The translations under genes were made by a program, and so were the position numbers. Below, in pieces: positions 15,790 to 23,825 of a stretch of 64,000 nucleotides of DNA. Numbering within the stretch: position 1 is the first letter of the stretch; each line of letters opens with the position of its first letter. The notes under the pieces are model-generated. The model had not been told where the DNA came from. It worked only from the letters and a program-made list of their open reading frames with translations, and made no database searches. Source of the stretch: Larkinella bovis (GTDB lineage Bacteria > Bacteroidota > Bacteroidia > Cytophagales > Spirosomataceae); contig NZ_JBHSMA010000002.1 of the NCBI RefSeq assembly GCF_042655385.1, forward strand, positions 434,001-498,000, in the 5' to 3' direction.

Positions 15790-16644
15790 TTAATCTTCGA
15801 TCAGGATGCCCATTTTACCCATGCGATAATCGCGGTAGGCTTCCATCACTTCAATTTCCGAATTGAGGACAAACGGCCCCTGGGCCACGATTTTTTCGCC
15901 GATCGGTTCCCCCGACATCAGCAGGACCCGCGTATCCTCGAGGGCTTCGAGCGTGATGCCTTCGCCGTCGTTTTCCGGCACGACCATGTAGCGGGGTTTC
16001 ACCTCCGTTTGCTCGCCGACGCGCAGCTTTCCGTCCAGCAGGTACAGAAAGGCGTTGTGGCTGGCAGGCAGCGGCAGGTAAATTTTACCGCCGGTTTTCA
16101 GGAACAGCGTCGCCGAATTCACCGGCGAAAAGGTTGGAATCGGCCCTTTCAACCCCAGCAAATTGCCCGAAACGACATTAACCGTCACCTTGCCATCGTC
16201 GCTGACGAACGAAGGCGTTTCTTCTTTCAGCAGCGGGTGGTACGTCGGCTGATCTTTTTTGTGCGCCATGGGCGTATTTACCCACATCTGGATGATTTCC
16301 AGTTCGTCGGAAAGTGGACGTTCGCTGTGCATGATGCCCATTCCGGCGTTCATCCACTGCGTACCCCCTTCGTAAACGCTGCGGTCGTTGCCCCGGCTGT
16401 CGCGGTGCCGCACACCCCCCTTAAACACAAAGGTGACCGGTGAAAAGCCCCGGTGCGGGTGCGGATCGACACCTGCGCGTCGGGGATCTTCGTGTTCCCT
16501 CAGAAAACTGTGGCTGTGGTGCAGCAGCACAAACGGGTCAAGGTAAGGCAACGACTCCGACGGCAGCGGCTGCCGAACCCGAAGTTCTCCCATACTGACT
16601 AAAGGGGCCGGTATCAAGTGCTGGATGGTGCGTTCCGTTTTCAT
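15790..16644 (-). CDS. Pirin family protein
   Basis: 284 residues from the ATG at 16644 (an alternative start at 16671 would lie inside the operator palindrome). Two cupin halves are present. The N-terminal one carries the metal ligands: DPHPHRGFSPVTFVFKG, HRDSRG, GGTQWMNAG and GIMHSE. The C-terminal cupin (from about 160) is the usual degenerate partner. Pirins are cytoplasmic iron-binding proteins; some have quercetin dioxygenase activity and others act as redox-dependent regulators. A 22-bp palindrome lies 26 bases upstream of the start. Confidence 0.95.
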   Translation of the reverse strand: MKTERTIQHLIPAPLVSMGELRVRQPLPSESLPYLDPFVLLHHSHSFLREHEDPRRAGVDPHPHRGFSPVTFVFKGGVRHRDSRGNDRSVYEGGTQWMNAGMGIMHSERPLSDELEIIQMWVNTPMAHKKDQPTYHPLLKEETPSFVSDDGKVTVNVVSGNLLGLKGPIPTFSPVNSATLFLKTGGKIYLPLPASHNAFLYLLDGKLRVGEQTEVKPRYMVVPENDGEGITLEALEDTRVLLMSGEPIGEKIVAQGPFVLNSEIEVMEAYRDYRMGKMGILIED

Positions 16645-16669
16645 GGTTTCTGAATTTATGTGTAATAAC

Positions 16670-16691
16670 ATTTAATGTATATACATTAAAT
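16670..16691. promoter_or_regulatory. 22-bp perfect palindrome, candidate operator
   Basis: The sequence centred on AATGTATATACATT is its own reverse complement over 22 bases. It lies between the divergent pirin and GH13 genes, 26 bases from the pirin start. The length and symmetry fit a dimeric MarR/HxlR/TetR-type regulator site; no such regulator gene is in the window. Confidence 0.65.
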
Positions 16692-16911
16692 TAATAAAGA
16701 AAGTTCATTCAGGTTGGATTCTATATTTTATAGGTATGGAAACCGGATCATTCTGGTACTTTCTCAAAACCATACACCGAATATCGAATGCGGCAAACCG
16801 GATTCTTACTTATCTGGGGATTTAGTTGTCGAATTTAGGGAAAAATTGTTCTTTACAAACTCCTGCCCAGCTGCGGCCGTTTTACCGACTGAATCGATTT
16901 GCTTTTCTACA

Positions 16912-18465
16912 ATGCCTGACGTTTCTATTCCGACGACTTTGCGGGGTTTGCCCCGACCAATTGCGGATCAAACTGCAACCGGACAGACCGGGGTTCATTA
17001 CGAAATTTTCGTGCGGGCTTTCTGCGATTCCAACGGCGACGGCATTGGCGACCTCAACGGGGTGACTTCCCGGCTGGATTACCTGAAAGACCTCGGAATT
17101 TCGGCCATCTGGCTGATGCCGATCAATCCGTCGCCGAGCTATCACATGTACGACGTGACGGACTATTACGGCATTGCGCCGGAGTACGGCACGCTGGATG
17201 ATTTCCGGCGGCTGATTCGGGAAGCCCACCAGCGCGGCATCAAGGTCATCATGGATTTTGTGATCAACCACACCAGCCGCCGGCATCCGTGGTTTGTGGA
17301 AGCCTGCAAAAGCCGGGACAATCCGTACCACGACTGGTACGTCTGGATGAGTCAGAAGGAAATTGACGCGCTGAATATTGCGACTCGTGAAATTACGGCG
17401 GATTCGCAGGAGAAAAACCCGTGGCATCGGGTGCCGGGTGCGCCGTTTTCCGAGAAATATTACGCGCTGTTCTGGAGCGGCATGCCGGATCTGAACTACG
17501 ACCATCCGAAGGTGCGGGAAGAGATTTACAAAGCCGGAAAATTCTGGCTGACCGATGTGGGCGTCGACGGTTTTCGGCTCGATGCGGCCCGGCATATTTA
17601 CCCGGACTGGGAAGAACCCAAAAATCACCAGTTCTGGGAGGAGTTCGGGCAGGTGATGGAGTCGGCCAAACCGGGCGTGTATACGGTGGGGGAAGTCTGG
17701 ACGCGGGCCGAGCGCATTGCGCCGTATTTCCGGGGCCTGAAAGCCAATTTCAATTTTGACCTGAGTCTGTCCCTCCAGGAAATTCCGTTCAAGGAGCGCG
17801 ACACGGCGGAAATTGTTCAGATGCTGGTTCAGAACCGCGCGATTTTTGCGGAGGTCAATCCCAACTTTATCGACGCCATCATGCTCTCGAACCACGATCA
17901 GACCCGGATCGGGAGTTTTCTCAACGGCAACCTGAATCACCTGAAAGTGGCGGCCAACCTGCTGCTGACGCTGCCGGGGAATCCGTACCTCTACTACGGC
18001 GAAGAAATCGGCATGTTGGGCACCAAGCCCGACGAAAGCATCCGGGAACCGTTTTTGTGGGATCGGAAAAGGAACGATAAAAACCGGAGCCGCTGGCGAC
18101 GGCCGGTTTGCTCCACCGAGGCCACCGTGACACCCCTGGCCCAGCAGCAGGCCGACCCGGATTCGCTTTTCAATCATTACAAACGGCTGATTCACTTCCG
18201 TAATAACCACCCGGTTTTGAACGATAACCTGAGCCAACTGGAAGCCAGCGAAATCCGGCATACCAACGTGATTGCGTTCGTTCGAAAATCCGGTGACCGA
18301 TCGGTGCTGATCATCCACAACCTGACCAAACGCGGAACCGACGTGGTGATTTACCCACCGGAGGCCGAAGGCAGGACGATTGTGCTGGATACGGTCGGGG
18401 GTGCCCGGCTGATCAAGGACGGAAAAGTGCGGGTTCCGGGCTACAGTTGTGTGGTGCTGGAATAA
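16912..18465 (+). CDS. GH13 alpha-amylase family enzyme (trehalose synthase/oligoglucosidase type)
   Basis: 517 residues from the ATG at 16912, chosen because homology starts just after it; the upstream frame to 16714 is non-conserved. The four GH13 regions are clear: DFVINH (residues 115-120), GFRLDAARH with nucleophile D224, VGEVW with acid E261, and SNHDQ with D329. DSNGDGIGDLNG near residue 40 is the calcium-type loop of the oligo-1,6-glucosidase/trehalose synthase group. No signal peptide is present, so action in the cytoplasm on alpha-glucosides or maltose is likely. It stands alone. Confidence 0.93.
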   Translation: MPDVSIPTTLRGLPRPIADQTATGQTGVHYEIFVRAFCDSNGDGIGDLNGVTSRLDYLKDLGISAIWLMPINPSPSYHMYDVTDYYGIAPEYGTLDDFRRLIREAHQRGIKVIMDFVINHTSRRHPWFVEACKSRDNPYHDWYVWMSQKEIDALNIATREITADSQEKNPWHRVPGAPFSEKYYALFWSGMPDLNYDHPKVREEIYKAGKFWLTDVGVDGFRLDAARHIYPDWEEPKNHQFWEEFGQVMESAKPGVYTVGEVWTRAERIAPYFRGLKANFNFDLSLSLQEIPFKERDTAEIVQMLVQNRAIFAEVNPNFIDAIMLSNHDQTRIGSFLNGNLNHLKVAANLLLTLPGNPYLYYGEEIGMLGTKPDESIREPFLWDRKRNDKNRSRWRRPVCSTEATVTPLAQQQADPDSLFNHYKRLIHFRNNHPVLNDNLSQLEASEIRHTNVIAFVRKSGDRSVLIIHNLTKRGTDVVIYPPEAEGRTIVLDTVGGARLIKDGKVRVPGYSCVVLE

Positions 18466-18625
18466 GCGTTTATCACCCCGTTTTCAACCCTGTTTCTGGT
18501 GAAGAAAAATCAACGGTTTCTGTCGGAATTGCCACGAAATCAGGACTTTTTGAGTCACTTCCTGGTGAATTACAAGACAAATTTAAAGTTTATTTCTATC
18601 TTGTTGCATCTAACGGATAGATGCT

Positions 18626-19189
18626 ATGGAGAAGATTCTGCTTTCACGGAATTTTTTGAAAAAACCGGGTCACGTAATAGCCATTGCGCTGTTTACCGTT
18701 CTGGTGATTGAAGCCATTAGCTGGGTGTTTCATTACGAGAAGAAGGTAATACATTTACAGGAATACGGCGGGATTCTGGGCTATCTCTATATCGTGCTGG
18801 GTGGCGCGGTTCTCCCCGAAATGGCAACGCTGATCATTATTCTGACGTTGCTCAACCAGTACCACATGATCTTCCGAATCAAGTACGTGAAGCTGAACTG
18901 GTCCAGTATTCTGCGGTACGAGCTGCTGATTCTTCCCGTTCTGCTGATTGCGTTTTTCTTCTTCAATCCGATCACCCAGACCGTTCGTTTTCTGCTCCTG
19001 GAGTTTCCGCATTACGATGTCGCCCGGTTTATGGAAAACTACGTTATGGGTACCTATTCGTTGCGGTATTATTTTCTCTACCTGCTGCCGGTTTTCATCA
19101 TGGGCTACGGAGCCATTAATGCCTCGCTGGTGAATGACCTGATGAAAGCCGGAAGAAACTATCGTTCCGATACCATGGCGGTTGAGTGA
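18626..19189 (+). CDS. Four-to-five-helix membrane protein, unknown
   Basis: 187 residues with hydrophobic segments at about 18-37, 48-72, 93-112, 143-163 and a short C-terminal tail. The layout resembles the membrane half of Cytophagales LytTR regulators, but no LytTR DNA-binding domain follows in any frame before 19617. The protein is therefore either a stand-alone membrane protein or a truncated sensor. The AT-rich stretch before the start (18570-18615) is suitable for a promoter. Confidence 0.65.
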   Translation: MEKILLSRNFLKKPGHVIAIALFTVLVIEAISWVFHYEKKVIHLQEYGGILGYLYIVLGGAVLPEMATLIIILTLLNQYHMIFRIKYVKLNWSSILRYELLILPVLLIAFFFFNPITQTVRFLLLEFPHYDVARFMENYVMGTYSLRYYFLYLLPVFIMGYGAINASLVNDLMKAGRNYRSDTMAVE

Positions 19190-19616
19190 CCAACCCGGTT
19201 TTTCTGGTTGAGCAAATCCGTTCCCCTTTTTCGGCTTCAGGACGGTGTTCCCGCCGGCGAGTAGAAACAGGACCCGGAAAAACGCGGGCCGGACCGGCTG
19301 TAACTTCCCGGATACGCAGCCGATCCGGTTGTCGGTGCTCACCCAGGCCGTATTGAAAACCGCCCGAACCGTGTAGATTTTCTGATACTAGGAACCGGTC
19401 AGGTAGCTGGCATTCCCGAATTCGCACGCCCTGCCCTGCCTGCAAAACCGGTTTTGCCGGTGTTCTTCTTCGTACAGATTTCCCATCAACCGGCCCTTGG
19501 GGCTGGCCCCGCACGGGGCTGGCTTTTCGGGTATCTGCCAAAATCAACCGGCCCGGGATTTTCAAACCCGGGGGATGAAAGCTATCTTTGCCAAACTTTT
19601 CCTCCCGTTTCGCGCC
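19190..19616 (+). other. Intergenic region before pyrB, with -7 box
   Basis: About 430 bases without a convincing gene. A small hairpin (CAACC...GGTTG, 19191-19210) follows the membrane protein. The 16-base palindrome GCAAAACCGGTTTTGC lies at 19442-19457. A GC-rich hairpin-forming run (GGGCTGGCCCCGCACGGGGC) starts at 19500. TATCTTTG at 19583-19590 matches the Bacteroidota -7 consensus and would give a leader of roughly 20 bases before pyrB. Confidence 0.55.
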
Positions 19617-20546
19617 ATGCAACAACTCAGCGTCCGACACCTGCTGGGCATTAAGAACCTGACCGAGAACGACATTCAACTCATTTTAGCAACGGCTCGC
19701 GAGTTCAAAGACGTCATTAATCGACCGATCAAAAAAGTGCCGTCGTTGCGCGACATCACGATTGCGAACGTTTTTTTCGAAAATTCGACCCGCACCCGGC
19801 TGTCGTTCGAACTGGCCGAAAAGCGGTTATCGGCCGATGTGGTGAATTTTTCGGCCTCGGGCAGTTCGGTTAAAAAAGGGGAGACGCTGCTGGACACCGT
19901 CAACAACATTCTGGCGATGAAAGTCGATATGATTGTGATGCGGCATAGTAGTCCCGGCGCTCCGCATTATCTGTCCGATCGGATTCACGCCAACGTCGTC
20001 AATGCGGGCGATGGGACGCACGAACACCCGACGCAGGCGCTGCTGGATTCATTTTCGATCCAGGATAAACTGGGCGAGGTGGCCGGGAAACGGGTGGCCA
20101 TTATCGGCGATATTCTACATTCGCGGGTGGCGCTGTCCAATATCTTCTGCCTGCAAAAACAGGGCGCCGAGGTGATGGTTTGCGGCCCAACGACCCTGAT
20201 TCCCAAATACATCGCGCAGCTGGGTGTCAAGGTGAGTCACGACGTTCGTGAAGCCCTGAACTGGTGCGACGTGGCCAACGTATTGCGGATTCAACTGGAG
20301 CGGCAGCAGATCAAGTATTTTCCGTCGCTGCGGGAGTACTCACTTTACTACGGAATTACCAAAAAGATGCTGGACGAGCTGGACCGGCCCATTGTCCTGA
20401 TGCACCCCGGGCCAATCAACCGGGGGGTTGAACTGACGTCGGAAGCCGCCGATTCGCACCACTCGATCATTCTGGATCAGGTCGAAAACGGGGTGGCCGT
20501 CCGGATGGCGGTTTTGTATTTGCTGGCGCAGATGTCACGAAGATAG
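19617..20546 (+). CDS. pyrB: Aspartate carbamoyltransferase catalytic subunit
   Basis: 309 residues from the ATG at 19617, the usual family length; the in-frame extension to 19497 has no homology. It condenses carbamoyl phosphate and aspartate, the committed step of pyrimidine synthesis. The carbamoyl-phosphate motif STRTR begins at residue 57 in FFENSTRTRLSFE. HPTQ at 137-140 and HPGPINRG near 264 are also present. No PyrI regulatory subunit or other pyr gene is adjacent. A -7 box at 19583-19590 gives a short leader. Confidence 0.97.
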   Translation: MQQLSVRHLLGIKNLTENDIQLILATAREFKDVINRPIKKVPSLRDITIANVFFENSTRTRLSFELAEKRLSADVVNFSASGSSVKKGETLLDTVNNILAMKVDMIVMRHSSPGAPHYLSDRIHANVVNAGDGTHEHPTQALLDSFSIQDKLGEVAGKRVAIIGDILHSRVALSNIFCLQKQGAEVMVCGPTTLIPKYIAQLGVKVSHDVREALNWCDVANVLRIQLERQQIKYFPSLREYSLYYGITKKMLDELDRPIVLMHPGPINRGVELTSEAADSHHSIILDQVENGVAVRMAVLYLLAQMSRR

Positions 20547-20604
20547 TACACCAAGTGGGTCAGATGTAAGGCGTAAATCTTCCTGATCTAACCCACCTAG
20601 TGTA
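20547..20604. terminator. Imperfect inverted repeat after pyrB
   Basis: TACACCAAGTGGGTCAGAT (20547-20565) pairs with GATCTAACCCACCTAGTGTA (20585-20604) with two or three mismatches. A second small inverted repeat (TGTAATAGTC/GACTAGTACA) overlaps its end. Probably the pyrB terminator. Confidence 0.6.
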
Positions 20605-20688
20605 ATAGTCTCAATCGACTAGTACACATTTTTCTGTTAAAATCGCTCTGTAACCGTCGGTTGTGGTGGAGGAGTAGGTGTTTTGGAA

Positions 20689-20952
20689 CTAGTTGAAATC
20701 CGGCGGAATCACCGCATCCAGGGAGAAAACGCCCGCTCCAGTCAGCATCAGGGAGAGAAGCCCCGCTATATACAGCAGGTTGATCTCGTAGCCCGGAGGG
20801 CCGAACTGGGGGCCGTTGGGCGTTAATCCAATGGTGTTGACGGAGCTAAAACCATAGTTGAGGTGAACCGTAAACATCGCAACCAGCATGGTGCCAATGA
20901 GCGGTATGGCTGTGTAACTGACCAGCAGACCCACAAAGAATGAAATCGTAAC
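20689..20952 (-). pseudogene. DoxX family remnant, N-terminal half missing
   Basis: The reading frame ending at 20689 encodes about 88 residues that match the C-terminal half of DoxX membrane proteins: LIGTMLVAMFTVHLNYGFSS, then GPQFGPPGYEINLLYIAGLL and GAGVFSLD. Upstream of about 20952 the frame continues without any DoxX similarity, and the expected first two helices are absent. This indicates a 5' truncation. It lies between pyrB and the start of the carbohydrate island, so it may mark an insertion or deletion edge. Confidence 0.75.
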
Positions 20953-21039
20953 GTCAGGCGAAGGGTTTGAGAAAATAAACGGCAAGTTGCGCTGGAAACA
21001 CTGGTGTGTCCGCATGAACCCGAGACACTGATTTTCATC

Positions 21040-21069
21040 GGGCTGACTGGCAAAAACGCCAGTCAGCCC
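21040..21069 (-). terminator. 12-bp perfect hairpin terminator
   Basis: GGGCTGACTGGC (21040-21051) and GCCAGTCAGCCC (21058-21069) flank a 6-base loop, 54 bases beyond the stop of the minus-strand gene at 21123. Confidence 0.8.
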
Positions 21070-21122
21070 GTCGCAGTTGTAACCCAAGTTATGATGGTTG
21101 TGTCACGGGATCCATCACCAGG

Positions 21123-23480
21123 TTATCGATCATTTTTTAAAAGGGTCTTTTTCAACGCCGGCAGCCAGTTTTCGAGCAAGTCATGGCAATTGATGACCTT
21201 TTCGGCCAGGTCATTACAGACGTAGAAATAGTGATTGGAAGCCTCAAAACCCAGGCGGCTGTCCTGACCCTGGAGCGCGGCCATTTGCCTGGCCAGCCGA
21301 ATCTCTTTTTTCAGGATGTTTTCCAGCGCCAACACCTTCTCCTGCCAGTCCGGCGTTGGTTGATTAGCGGCTCCCAACTGGTCCCGAAGCTGGATGAATC
21401 GCGCCTGGAGCGCAAGGCTGCTGTAATGAACGGCCACGGTTTCGGCTACCCGGCATTCACCAGCCAGCCGTTGTTTTTGCCGGGGCGTCAGCCGGAGCGA
21501 TACCGTTTCGTGCCTCAGTTTTTCCAGGGCCTGCGTGAATCCAGACGCCACTTTTTCCAACTGGTCGATAAAAACCCCGGCTGGATAGTTACTCCGCCAA
21601 TTTTTAAGATCATCATACGCAAGCCCCACCATACTTGCCTTATAACCAGTTGGTTCCGGCCAGAGCAGATTGGCCGGCCCCACTTGCAACGGAGCATTGT
21701 ACACAACGCCGACATGATACGGAAATTCCGAGAACGCCCGGCTAAATTGACGCCACGCTTCGGTGACGGCCCCGGCGGCCGGACCAAACCGCCGTCGGGC
21801 CACGTTCTGCATGGCTTCCAAAGGTTCAATGGTGGGACGGCTTCCCATTTCGGCCACTACTTCCAGATTGGGCGACGGATAGCCGCACAGCGTCCAGCCG
21901 AGCATCAGGCCTTCAACGCCGGAATTGCGCAGGTTTTTGGCATGGTTCGCCACATTTTCGAGAGCCGGAATATACGGGACTGCGGCCAGTTCCCAGGTGT
22001 TGTTTGCCTGAATTTTGGCGATTGTTTTCAGACCGTTCCGGCGCGCTAGGTCCCAGTGTCTGGAAGCCCGGGGGCCCGGCCCGATGGAGGAAATGGAATA
22101 TTCGCCCACCGTGTTTTTGATCCCGCCCCGTTCGATGGGTAGTTCCCATTCGCTCACACTCATCAAGGCCGCTTCTTTCGGGAGTTTGGGGATAATGTCT
22201 TCGGCAAACCCGGTTTTCCAGCCCCAATCCCAGACAATCAACTGCGGCTGGTGGGCGGTTTTGTGAGCGCTCATACCGCGCTGGATGCCGGTCATATAGA
22301 GCTGATTTAACTCGGCGATGACCTCGGAGGGGCTGCGTTTCGAACAGCGAGGACAGTCGGCCCCTTTCCCGTGCGACCAGCAGTTGGTATAATTTTCCGA
22401 AGCCGTAATGGAGAAAAAACCGGCCAGGTCAGGGATGCGGTTAACAATCAGGGCAATCGAATCGGCCAGATACTGTTGAACCGCCGGATGCGATGTACAC
22501 AAGGCGGCCTGTTGACCGAATGGCACGCCTTTTAATTCCGGGTGTTTGTCAAAGAAAGCGAGGGGCAGGAAGCGTGGCTCATTGAGGTACAGATACATCC
22601 CGATGCCGTGTCGACGTGCTTTTTTGACCAGCGTATGCAGGTTTTCCAGCCGTTGTTCCCACTGCTCGCTGAGGGTATGATCCCAGGGGAACGGGGTGAT
22701 CTTCGATAGGACAATGTGCATCCAAGTTCCATTCATGCCCGCAGCCGCCATCTGATCCAGGTAGCCTTCCGGATACGGGTCAATGTCCGTTTCCAGCAAC
22801 GGATCGCCGAATAACGCAAAATAGGCGTAGCCAAACCGGGGAGCGCTACCCGCCGAAGCAGGCACTGCTTTCGTTTCGGGCGGTTGTGACAGGTCGTTGA
22901 CAAACTGAAACAAGGGTTCCCGATGGATGGGAAAACCGGCCGGAAATTCATCCCGTATCCAGCGGGCCAGTTGCTTTTCCCGGGCTTTCGTTTCCGGGGA
23001 CGCTTCTGTAAACGTGATCGGTTTGCAGTCCGGTTTCAGGCTTCCCAGCTTAATATAAAAGAAATCATCTTCCTGCAGCGTGAACGTCAGCTTTTCGTCG
23101 CTCCAGTTGAGCAGGGTTAACAGCTGTTCGCGGGGCAACAGGTGCCAGTTTCTCCGGATAATGGTCAGATAGCTCCGTTTGAGCTGGTCGGTCGAAACCG
23201 GCTGCACGGGCGGGAGCCCCATGGCCGATGCCAGCTTTTGCAGGGCCGCCTGATTGGTGTCCAGCACGAGGGCTAGTCGTTCGATCGGGACCAGGTTCCA
23301 GTTCCGCCAGATAAACGCATGCAGCGTCGACGGAAAATGGCTTAACGAAACCGGTTGGTGAGCCAATTCGGTCAGAACCGGGGGGGAGGCCCAGGCCGGA
23401 TCGGCGACTGCATAGGCCGTTACGAAAGCCGCAGCTGTTAAAAATTGCCTTCTCGACAAGGCGGTGGGATGACCGGTCAT
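21123..23480 (-). CDS. Tat-exported glycosidase-like (beta/alpha)-barrel protein
   Basis: 785 residues. The N-terminus is a twin-arginine signal, LSRRQFLTAAAF with the pair at 10-11. A mixed N-terminal domain leads to a barrel-like region at about 215-500: GYAYFALFGDPLLET, TWMHIVLSKITPFPW, GMYLYLNEPRF, FFSITASENYT and LIVWDWGW. These resemble GH20-type or related glycosidases, but I cannot assign a GH family. A CPRC pair near residue 375 may bind zinc. The C-terminal 150 residues are helical and coiled. Position at the edge of the SusCD locus suggests a periplasmic role in glycan breakdown. Confidence 0.75.
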   Translation of the reverse strand: MTGHPTALSRRQFLTAAAFVTAYAVADPAWASPPVLTELAHQPVSLSHFPSTLHAFIWRNWNLVPIERLALVLDTNQAALQKLASAMGLPPVQPVSTDQLKRSYLTIIRRNWHLLPREQLLTLLNWSDEKLTFTLQEDDFFYIKLGSLKPDCKPITFTEASPETKAREKQLARWIRDEFPAGFPIHREPLFQFVNDLSQPPETKAVPASAGSAPRFGYAYFALFGDPLLETDIDPYPEGYLDQMAAAGMNGTWMHIVLSKITPFPWDHTLSEQWEQRLENLHTLVKKARRHGIGMYLYLNEPRFLPLAFFDKHPELKGVPFGQQAALCTSHPAVQQYLADSIALIVNRIPDLAGFFSITASENYTNCWSHGKGADCPRCSKRSPSEVIAELNQLYMTGIQRGMSAHKTAHQPQLIVWDWGWKTGFAEDIIPKLPKEAALMSVSEWELPIERGGIKNTVGEYSISSIGPGPRASRHWDLARRNGLKTIAKIQANNTWELAAVPYIPALENVANHAKNLRNSGVEGLMLGWTLCGYPSPNLEVVAEMGSRPTIEPLEAMQNVARRRFGPAAGAVTEAWRQFSRAFSEFPYHVGVVYNAPLQVGPANLLWPEPTGYKASMVGLAYDDLKNWRSNYPAGVFIDQLEKVASGFTQALEKLRHETVSLRLTPRQKQRLAGECRVAETVAVHYSSLALQARFIQLRDQLGAANQPTPDWQEKVLALENILKKEIRLARQMAALQGQDSRLGFEASNHYFYVCNDLAEKVINCHDLLENWLPALKKTLLKNDR

Positions 23481-23825
23481 AAGGGTTCTGTTCTATTGTA
23501 AGGGTTGTAGGCGTCTAAACCGGCCCAGCGGTTGTTTTCGATTCACCATCAGGAAGTCGATCCTTCCGGTAAAAGCAAAAATAGGGTCCCAGGCTTTATA
23601 TAGCTTTTACTTTTATCACGATTATTGATACTATTTTTCAGAAAGAAAAAAAGAGGCCCTTTCCCGCCGTCGGGCAGCTTTCGGAACCCGTTTTTCCAGC
23701 CCGCTGCGGGCCTTGATGAGTTCAGCCATTTTGTTCCTGATGCTACCCAATTCTGGACGGCTGCGTACTTCATTGAGTAAATTGTGCCCCTTAACCCCTT
23801 TACCAGACGGACTTTTCTGAACCCA
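23481..23825. promoter_or_regulatory. Divergent promoter region
   Basis: About 345 bases between two divergent genes, A+T-rich at 23575-23650. On the minus strand TATTTTTG (23583-23576) fits the -7 consensus for the Tat-protein gene. No convincing promoter is seen for the plus-strand gene and no other feature is recognised. Confidence 0.5.

Noticed and set aside
16882..18318. 478-codon minus-strand open frame
   Set aside because: It is antisense to the clear GH13 gene, rich in Arg/His/Pro with no domain, and arises from the codon usage of that gene.
19116..19679. 187-codon minus-strand open frame before pyrB
   Set aside because: It overlaps the ends of both neighbouring genes, is Arg/Gly/Pro-rich and shows no family pattern, so it was treated as non-coding.
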